From the NCBI GenBank assembly GCA_033675545.1, contig JAWDGP010001944.1, forward strand, positions 297,001 through 361,000: a DNA stretch of 64,000 nucleotides, written 5' to 3'. The DNA comes from Elysia crispata. Taxonomy: Eukaryota > Mollusca > Gastropoda > Plakobranchidae. A model generated the notes under the pieces. That model was not told where the DNA came from and did no database searches. It saw only the letters and a program-made list of their open reading frames with translations. Positions within the stretch are counted from its first letter, which is position 1. Each line of letters opens with the position of its first letter. The translations under genes were made by a program, and so were the position numbers. Of the stretch, positions 1 to 10,268 are shown in pieces.

Positions 1-1222
1 ACGTGTAGACTGCCGGAGGAAGCACGCCAAGGGAGGCGAGAGAGAGCACCCAAGCAATATTTCAATATGTTAACCATGATTATGGGAGACGTGTAGACTG
101 CCGGAGGAAGCACGTCAAGGGAGGCGAGAGAGAGCACCCAAGCAATATTTCAATATGTTAAAGATATGGGAGACGTGTAGACTGCCGGAGGAAGCACGCC
201 AAGGGAGGCGAGAGCACCCAAGCAATATTTCAATATGTTAAAGATATGGGAGACGTGTAGACTGCCGGAGGAAGCACGCCAAGGGAGGCGAGAGAGAGCA
301 CCCAAGCAATATTTCAATATGTTAAAGATATGGGAGACATGTAGACTGCCGGAGGAAGCACGTCAAGGGAGGTGAGAGAGAGCACCCAAGCAATATTTCA
401 ATATGTTAAAGATATGGGAGACGTGTAGACTGCCGGAGGAAGCACGCCAAGGGAGGCGAGAGCACCCAAGCAATATTTCAATATGTTAAAGATATGGGAG
501 ACGTGTAGACTGCCGGAGGAAGCACGCCAAGGGAGGTGAGAGAGAGCACCCAAGCAATATTTCAATATGTTAAAGATATGGGAGACGTGTAGACTGCCGG
601 AGGAAGCACGTCAAGGGAGGCGAGAGAGAGCACCCAAGCAATATTTCAATATGTTAAAGATATGGGAGACGTGTAGACTGCCGGAGGAAGCACGCCAAGA
701 GAGGCGAGAGAGAGAGCATCCAAGCAATATTTCAATATGTTAAAGATATGGGAGACGTGTAGACTGCCGGAGGAAGCACGCCAAGGGAGGCGAGAGAGAG
801 CACCCAAGCAATATTTCAATATGTTAAAGATATGGGAGACGTGTAGACTGCCGGAGGAAGCACGCCAAGGGAGGCGAGATAGAGAACCCAAGCAATATTT
901 CAATATGTTAACCATATGGGAGACGTGTAGACTGCCGGAGGAAGCACGCCAAGGGAGGCGAGATAGAGAACCCAAGCAATATTTCAATATGTTAACCATA
1001 ATTATGGGAGACGTGTAGACTGCCACAGGAAGCACGTCAAGAGAGGCGAGAGAGAGCACCCAAGCAATATTTCAATATGTTAACCATATGGGAGACGTGT
1101 AGACTGCCGGAGGAAGCACGCCAAGGGAGGTGAGAGCACCCAAGCAATATTTCAATATGTTAACCATATGGGAGACGTGTAGACTGCCAGAGGAAGCACG
1201 TCAAGAGAGGCGAGAGCACCCA
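1..1222. repeat. minisatellite array, ~84-bp unit (80-88 bp)
   Basis: About 15 head-to-tail copies of an 80-88 bp unit; the array is cut by the window start. Length differences come from a short GA run and from an AAGATATGG / ACCATGATTATGG alternative. Each unit contains GGGAGGCGAGAG or GGGAGGTGAGAG, which resembles a splice donor (AG|GTGAG, or the GC form). The plus frame stays open across some units. The parent sequence, if an exon edge, lies outside the window. Confidence 0.95.
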
Positions 1223-2266
1223 GGGAAAACTCGGGAGGGACAAGATGTGAAATATTTCTCTCTCTGTATGTGCAGAAAAATGTGTCCATAAACTTATATC
1301 TCTTAAAGAGCAATATTGTTCAAGCGAAGTTAAATTGCTTTATTTCTTCTTTTAATTCACACCTGAGGTCAAAGGACCTCTCTTTTCAAATAGCTACATT
1401 ATAAAGATAATGGTGATGATGATGTTTTTTCCAAATCATAAATTGGGTCAGGAGGATAGGGGAAATAATCAAGTAGTAAGACTAATTAAAAACACAAAAG
1501 AGGTTGTACCCCTTGCGCTTAAAAAAATACTACGGTCATAAAACCCTACTATTGTTTACAGCTGAAAGATTTTCAAAACGCGAGAGCGCCGCATGAGCTT
1601 GCCCTGACACTCATGTTTCTGACAGAGATTTGATTCTCTTTTCCATCTCTGAGGGAAGGTTGGCGTTAACACCGGCTAAGTGACATTCTGAGAAAAATTT
1701 GTGAGAAGCTCGAGATCGTGTAACTCTTGCATGGAATCTTTGGGGTAGCGTTTAAAATGTTTCATTAATAATCGAAATACATCAAAATCGTTTAAATGTT
1801 TTTATATTATATGTCATAAAATCTAGCTTATCTGTTTGACCATAAACCCTATCAAAACATATCTCAGCCGTTATCAGAGTATGTATGACACATCTCAGCT
1901 GTGCTCAGAGCCTGTGCTGTTTTCACGCCAAAGTCAGATTAAATGAGGAGTTTATCTTAACTGTAGACAATCTCGGTCAGATTCGTCTCCACGAACACAC
2001 TTTGAGAGTCAGAATTTTTAAACGGTTATTAGCTTCGTCCGGCGCGAGTCTTATACACAGCTCCTCTGACATCAAGTTATTGATCTATGGTTTTGACAGT
2101 AGCCTGAATAACATTTTTTTGTATGAGCAATATGATGAACTCAGTAAAACAGGACTGCTGTTGCCCATACTATTGAAAGCATTCGTGATCATCATGCAAA
2201 CAATGTTGGAAAGCCGCTGTGCTGTACCTTAACCCTATCTTTGTTGTTGTTTGCTGTGATCCTCAG
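1223..2266. other. non-repetitive stretch before exon A of the unknown gene
   Basis: No gene is supported here. A 115-codon plus frame at 1885-2232 has a fairly protein-like composition, but I recognise nothing in it and it ends before the acceptor at 2266. It may be intron or part of an upstream exon. The last 30 bases are pyrimidine-rich and end in CAG, forming the acceptor of exon A. Confidence 0.4.
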
Positions 2267-5200
2267 ATTACGTCACGGCCGCCAGGGAGGAAGTTGGAGA
2301 CACGTGAAGGAAGTCCTTCAGGCTGGGGGAAACAGGATTGTTTTTGTTGATGGTAAGTTATTGGTGGAAACAGGGCTGTTTTTGTTGACGGTAAGTTGTT
2401 GGTGGAAACAGGATTGTTTTTCTTGACGGTAAGTTGGTGAGAGAAACAGGACTGTTTTTGTTGTCGGTAAGTTGTTGGCGAAAACAGGATTGTTTTTGTT
2501 GACGGTAAGTAGTCGGTGGAAACAGGATTGTTTTTGTTGACGGTTATTTGTTGGTGGAAACAGGATTGTTTTTGTTGACGGTAAGTTGTTGGTGGAAACA
2601 GGATTGTTTTTGTTGACGGTAAGTTGTTGGTGGAAACAGGATTGTTTTTGTTGACGGTAAGTTGTTGGTGAGAGAAACATGACTGTTTTTGTTGTCGGTA
2701 AGTTATTGGCGAAAACAGGATTGTTTTTGTTGACGGTAAGTTGGTGGGAGAAACTTTTTGTTGACGGTAAGTTGTTGGTGGAAACAGGATTGTTTTTGTT
2801 GACGGTAAGTTGTTGGTGGAAAAAGGATTGTTTTATTAATGGTAAGTTGTTGGTGGAAAAAGGATTGTTTTTGTTGACGGTAAGTTGTTGATGGAAAAAG
2901 GATTGTTTTTGTTAATGGTAAGTTGTTGGTGGAAAAAGGATTGTTTTTGTTGACGGTAAGTTGTTGGTGGAAAAAGGATTGTTTTTGTTAATGGTAAGTT
3001 GTTGGTGGAAAAAGGATTGTTTTTGTTAATGGTAAGTTGTTGGTGGAAAAAGGATTGTTTTTGTTAATGGTAAGTTGTTGGTGGAAAAAGGATTGTTTTT
3101 GTTGGCGGGAAGTTGTTGGCGAAATCAGGATTGTTTTTCTTGACGGTAAGTTGTCGGTGGAAACAGGATTGTTTTTGTTGACGGTAAGTTGTTGGTGGAA
3201 AAAGGATTGTTTTTGTTAATGGTAAGTTGTTGGTGGAAAAAGGATTGTTTTTGTTGACCGTAAGTTGTTGGTGGAAACAGGAGTGTTTTTGTTGTCGGTA
3301 AGTTGTTGGCGAAAACAGGATTGTTTTTGTTGACGGCAAGTTGGTGGTGAAAAAAGGATTGTTTTTGTTGACGGTTATTTGCTGGCAGTTAGATGACCTA
3401 CTGTTAAGATACAATGGGCAATCTTCAAGAAAAGCAGAATTCCATTAATTTATTGAGGAAACCTGTGAACACAGCCTTATTCGAGTTACGGTTCTGCTAT
3501 CAACAGTTTTGTTTTATTTTGGCGGGGGATGTTGGTTAATAATAGGTTATCAATGATAGAGACTGCTCTATGGAATGATGTTTTTATATTAGTTTCAATG
3601 AACTGCTTCATTAACTGTAGGCTCTTGACGATGACATGCTTATCTTTGATGTGGCAGGGAGCTGTGAACTGCTTCATTGACTGAAGGTTCTTTAGGATGA
3701 CATGATTTTCTCTGATGTGAGTGAACTTTTGGGTGTATCAGGGCTGTTCTTCTTTATAAGTTGTAGAGGTTACGTAAATTTGTCTGTTATCATTAATGTG
3801 CTAGTTTTTTATTACCTTATAATTTCTAATGAACCTTTGGTTGAACTCAGTGGTGAAGTCTGTTCATCAGTCAAGTTTTCATTTAGACGTTATAGTTTGA
3901 CGTGGCGTTTTACAGTTGTAGAAATTTCTTCAAAACATTATTATTCGGCGAGAGATTCTGTAAGCACTTGTACTGTATTGCATTTCTTTCCAACAACTAG
4001 GTTACATGTTCTCCTCATTCCTATCCTAATCATCCTCTACTGGCCAGAAACGTTGCTGGCCTTGTGGTATAACTCACTCCCTGAAATCCTCATGAACTTT
4101 ATATTTAATGCTAACGCTCTACCAGAATCTTTTTTTCTTTATCATTTTTTAAAAGGGAAGGGTGGTGTAGACTACTGGCATTATCTATTTGTTGTATTTG
4201 ATGGTCTTTTAGATTACATAGAATATGTCTGGGATAAAGAGATGGGCTATAGCAGTCAATACATCGCTCATTCCACAGGTCAAGTGGCGTCCAATGACAT
4301 GATGAAGATTGACCAAATCCCTGGTGGACATCTGATCCTGCCCTCTGTGGATTGTCCAGGGAGGGGTACACCTAGTCCACGACTGGTCCAGCAGCTTAGC
4401 CGGATGGACAGTAACACCTTCTACATTGGCAAGGACAAACCCACTCAACCCATACCAGGTGGGTACCGATAGAGTAGGGCCATACCCAGCCTATTTCAGG
4501 TTAGTACCTATAGAGTAGAACCACACCCACCCAGCTCATACCAGATTGGTACCGATAGAGTAGAACCACACCCACCCAGCTCATACCAGATTAGTACCGA
4601 TAGAGTAGAACCACACCCACCCAGCTCATACCAGATTGGTACCGATAGAGTAGAACCACACCCACCCAGCTCATACCAGATTGGTACCGATAGAGTAGAA
4701 CCACACCCACCCAGCTCATACCAGATTGGTACCGATAGAGTAGAACAACACCCACCCAGCTCATACCAGATTGGTACCGATAGAGTAGAACCACACCCAC
4801 CCAGCTCATACCAGATTGGTACCGATAGAGTAGAACCACACCCACCCAGCTCATACCAGATTGGTACCGATAGAGTAGAACAACACCCACCCAGCTCATA
4901 CCAGATTGGTACCGATAGAGTAGAACCACACCCACCCAGCTCATACCAGATTAGTACCGATAGAGTAGAACCACACCCACCCAGCTCATACCAGATTGGT
5001 ACCGATAGAGTAGAACCACACCCACCCAGCTCATACCAGATTGGTACCGATAGAGTAGAACCACACCCACCCAGCTCATACCAGGTTGGTACCGATAAAT
5101 TACGGCCACACCCACCCAACTCATACCAGATTGGTACCTATAGAGTAGGGCCGCACCCACCCAGCTCATACCCGGTTGATACCGATAGAGTAGGGCCACA

Positions 5201-8200
5201 CCCACCCAGCTCATACCAGGTTGATACCGATAGAGTAGAACCACACCCACCCAGCTCATACCAGGTTGATACCGATAGAGTAGGGCCACACCCACCCAGC
5301 TCATACCAGGTTGATACCGATAGAGTAGGGCCACACCCACCCAGCTCATACCAGGTTGATACCGATAGAGTAGGGCCACACCCACCCAGCTCATACCAGG
5401 TTGATACCGATAGAGTAGGGCCACACCCACCCAGCTCATACCAGGTTGATACCGATAGAGTAGGGCCACACCCACCCAGCTCATACCAGGTTGATACCGA
5501 TAGAGTAGGGCCACACCCACCCAGCTCATACCAGGTTGATACCGATAGAGTAGGGCCACACCCACCCAGCTCATACCAGGTTGATACCGATAGAGTAGGG
5601 CCACACCCACCCAGCTCATACCAGGTTGATACCGATAGAGTAGGGCCACACCCACCCAGCTCATACCAGGTTGATACCGATAGAGTAGGGCCACACCCAC
5701 CCAGCTCATACCAGGTTGATACCGATAGAGTAGGGCCACACCCACCCAGCTCATACCAGGTTGATACCGATAGAGTAGGGCCACACCCACCCAGCTCATA
5801 CCAGGTTGATACCGATAGAGTAGGGCCACACCCACCCAGCTCATACCAGGTTGATACCGATAGAGTAGGGCCACACCCACCCAACTCATACCAGGTTGAT
5901 ACCGATAGAGAAGGGCCACACCCACCCAGCTCATACCAGGTTGATACCGATAGAGTAGGGCCACACCCACCCAGCTCATACCAGGTTGATACCGATAGAG
6001 TAGGGCCACACCCACCCAGCTCATACCAGGTTGATACCGATAGAGTAGGGCCACACCCACCCAGCTCATACCAGGTTGATACCGATAGAGTAGGGCCACA
6101 CCCACCCAGCTCATACCAGGTTGATACCGATAGAGTAGGGCCACACCCACCCAGCTCATACCAGGTTGATACCGATAGAGTAGGGCCACACCCACCCAGC
6201 TCATACCAGGTTGATACCGATAGAGTAGGGCCACACCCACCCAGCTCATACCAGGTTGATACCGATAGAGTAGGGCCACACCCACCCAGCTCATACCAGG
6301 TTGATACCGATAGAGTAGGGCCACACCCACCCAGCTCATACCAGGTTGATACCGATAGAGTAGGGCCACACCCACCCAGCTCATACCAGGTTGATACCGA
6401 TAGAGTAGGGCCACACCCACCCAGCTCATACCAGGTTGATACCGATAGAGTAGGGCCACACCCACCCAGCTCATACCAGGTTGATACCGAGAGAGTAGAA
6501 CACCAGGTTGATACCGATAGAGAAGGGCCACACCCACCCAGCTCATACCAGGTTGATACCGATAGAGTAGGGCCACACCCACCCAGCTCATACCCGGTTG
6601 ATACCGATAGAGTAGGGCCACACCCACCCAGCTCATACCCGGTTGATACCGATAGAGTAGGGCCACACCCACCCAGCTCATACCAGGTTGATACCGATAG
6701 AGTAGGGCCACACCCACCCAGCTCATACCAGGTTGATACCGATAGAGTAGAACACCAGGTTGATACCGATAGAGAAGGGCCACACCCACCCAGCTCATAC
6801 CAGGTTGATACCGATAGAGTAGGGCCACACCCACCCAGCTCATACCAGGTTGATACCGATAGAGAAGGGCCACACCCACCCAGCTCATACCAGGTTGATA
6901 CCGATAGAGTAGGGCCACACCCACCCAGCTCATACCAGGTTGATACCGATAGAGTAGAACACCAGGTTGATACCGATAGAGTAGGGCCACACCCACCCAG
7001 CTCATACCAGGTTGATACCGATAGAGTAGGGCCACACCCACCCAGCTCATACCAGGTTGATACCGATAGAGAAGGGCCACACCCACCCAGCTCATACCAG
7101 GTTGATACCGATAGAGTAGGGCCACACCCACCCAGCTCATACCAGGTTGATACCGATAGAGAAGGGCCACACCCACCCAGCTCATACCAGGTTGATACCG
7201 ATAGAGTAGGGCCACACCCACCCAGCTCATACCAGGTTGATACCGATAGAGAAGGGCCACACCCACCCAGCTCATACCAGGTTGATACCGATAGAGTAGG
7301 GCCACACCCACCCAGCTCATACCAGGTTGATACCGATAGAGAAGGGCCACACCCACCCAGCTCATACCAGGTTGATACCGATAGAGTAGGGCCACACCCA
7401 CCCAGCTCATACCAGGTTGATACCGATAGAGTAGGGCCACACCCACCCAGCTCATACCAGGTTGATACCGATAGAGTAGGGCCACACCCACCCAGCTCAT
7501 ACCAGGTTGATACCGATAGAGTAGGGCCACACCCACCCAGCTCATACCAGGTTGATACCGATAGAGTAGGGCCACACCCACCCAGCTCATACCAGGTTGA
7601 TACCGATAGAGAAGGGCCACACCCACCCAGCTCATACCAGGTTGATACCGATAGAGTAGAACACCAGGTTGATACCGATAGAGTAGAACACCAGGTTGAT
7701 ACCGATAGAGAAGGGCCACACCCACCCAGCTCATACCAGGTTGATACCGATAGAGTAGGGCCACACCCACCCAGCTCATACCAGGTTGATACCGATAGAG
7801 TAGGACCACACCCACCCAACTCATACCCGGTTGATACCGATAGAGAAGGGCCACACCCACCCAGCTCATACCAGGTTGATACCGATAGAGTAGAACACCA
7901 GGTTGATACCGATAGAGTAGAACACCAGGTTGATACCGATAGAGTAGGGCCACACCCACCCAGCTCATACCAGGTTGATACCGATAGAGAAGGGCCACAC
8001 CCACCCAGCTCATACCAGGTTGATACCGATAGAGTAGGGCCACAACCACCCAACTCATACCAGGTTGATACCGATAGAGAACGGCCACACCCACCCAGCT
8101 CATACCAGGTTGATACCGATAGAGTAGGGCCACAACCACCCAACTCATACCAGGTTGATACCGATAGAGAACGGCCACACCCACCCAGCTCATACCAGGT

Positions 8201-9895
8201 TGATACCGATAGAGTAGAACACCAGGTTGATACCGATAGAGTAGGGCCAGTGTGCGTGGTCACGCGAGATCAGCTCAATGTGCATATCAATTCAGAATTT
8301 CAGTATCTTCGATCCTCACTTTCATATGAAAATCAAGACTGGTTTTTGTCTTTTGTTATGCTTTCAGTGTGATCACATTGAAGTGTCTGAAACTGAGTCT
8401 GCCATGTATTTGCATCTGTCACAATAAGGGAGATGCTTGTTTTGTAAAATGCGCTCGGTTTTTCTAGCAATAGTAGCCTGAAACAGCGTCAGTAATGGTA
8501 GTTAGGTTGGCAAATGAAGAAGATCAGTAAGAAATCTTCCGTAAAACTTTGTGACCTTTCTAGAAGATTGCAATCAAGCATTTTGGAACGTCAAGTAGTT
8601 TATAAAGGTTATAAAAAATGTAATGTCGTCAATGTAACAAGTTACCCTTTCTACCCCACCACCACCACCACCTCTTTCACACCCCTGTGTCCACTGTTTG
8701 ACAGTTGCCCGCTATGAGCAGCTGGACGCTCACCAGGGTGTCCAAAAAAACAACTGGACCATCATGCGGTAAAGTCAAGATCTAGGCACAGACAGACAGA
8801 CACACAGACATACATGTGACGGCGTCTTCCAGGATCATATCATCCACTGGAACAACACGTCACAATCTGTTATTCTGGGAATTCTTGATTTGTCTCAACT
8901 TCTCTGTGATACGGAGACATGTTACATTTTCTTTCCCATTGGATGTAAACTTTAATCCGCACAGTAAAATGTATTTGCTTTTATCATTTTGTAATTTATT
9001 TATTCCCATATTGTACTTAGATTTTACCAAAAAAAGTATTAAATAACAGTTCAATGTTAATAGAGTAGCTGTGATAAAAAACCTTGATATTTAAAAACTT
9101 ACTGATTTAGCTGACAGAAGTCCAGAGGGTTTCATTCTCGTGATGTCCAGTAGTGGTTGGCGATAGTCGCTGTTCATACGAGTGATCAAAACAGGATGGA
9201 AAGGTTCTACGATTCACTTCGGTCTGTCGTTATAATGTTTTTTTATATGTTAAAGAATCGACTCTTTCAAATTTTACTTTATCTCAACCATTTCAAATTA
9301 CTCGATACCACCATTTTGAGTATGAATAAAATTATTTATGTTTTTATCATACTGAGAATATTCCCTCATTATAGTGTATGTGTCAAGTGCTCAGCATGGG
9401 GCTTTGTGTTTTTTTTTTTTTGAGTTGTACATGTTATGGATTCTTGTTTTCAGACTTTGAACCACACCGCCTCGAATGGAAACTTTGTAGTACAAGAAAC
9501 GCAAGTTTAGTGACAGCTGGGTACAAACTCTAGACTGAATGTCAGCAGAATAACTCTCTTTCCACTTGCAAATTGTTCTCTCCCTTCCCCCTCTCCCCCT
9601 CCCGCCCCCCCCCCCCCCCAAAAAAAAAAAAAATAAAAAAAAAATGAGGAAAACGTGGGGTCTAAATTATTACTTCTCAATCGTCATATAAATGATTATG
9701 ATGAAAAAAGATATATGAAACTGGTGGCAATGATGATTACGACGATGAGGACAAAGATGGTGATGATGATGACAGTGATGATGGTAAGGGAAACAGCAAC
9801 GACGTCAATAACGTTGATGATAATGGTGATAATGATGATGATGACGTCAAGGGTAGTAGTAAAGACGTCAATAACGTTGATAATAATGATGATGT

Positions 9896-9926
<31 letters not shown>

Positions 9927-10222
9927 AAGGGTAGTAAGAATGACGTCAATAACTTTGATGATAATGATGATGATGATGATGATGGGGATAAGGAAGATCA
10001 TGATATGATAATCATATTTAGATGCGAATGACAATGATCATTGTGATGACCAAAGACAGCTCTTTAAACATCCTGACTCTTCTCTTTTCCACAATTCTCA
10101 GTCTGAAGACAATGTTTTTTGCGGGACTCAATAATCTTATTGGCACCAATTCCTCGATTGTGAGTTATATTATAATATGAATTGTTTTAATCTGTCTTCT
10201 TCACTCTCTTTCCCACTCTCTC

Positions 10223-10268
<46 letters not shown>

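Noticed and set aside
1-1222. CRISPR-like array
   Set aside because: Units are contiguous and homologous along their whole length with no unique spacers, and the DNA is eukaryotic.
3702-4278. N-terminal 190 codons of the open frame that runs into exon B
   Set aside because: Hydrophobic, T-rich and without a domain; better explained as intron read-through into exon B, though a longer exon remains possible.
4508-8263. Long minus-strand ORFs of 203, 1080 and 1041 codons
   Set aside because: They lie wholly in the 45-bp array, two frames are open at once, and there is no signal, domain or unique flanking exon on that strand.
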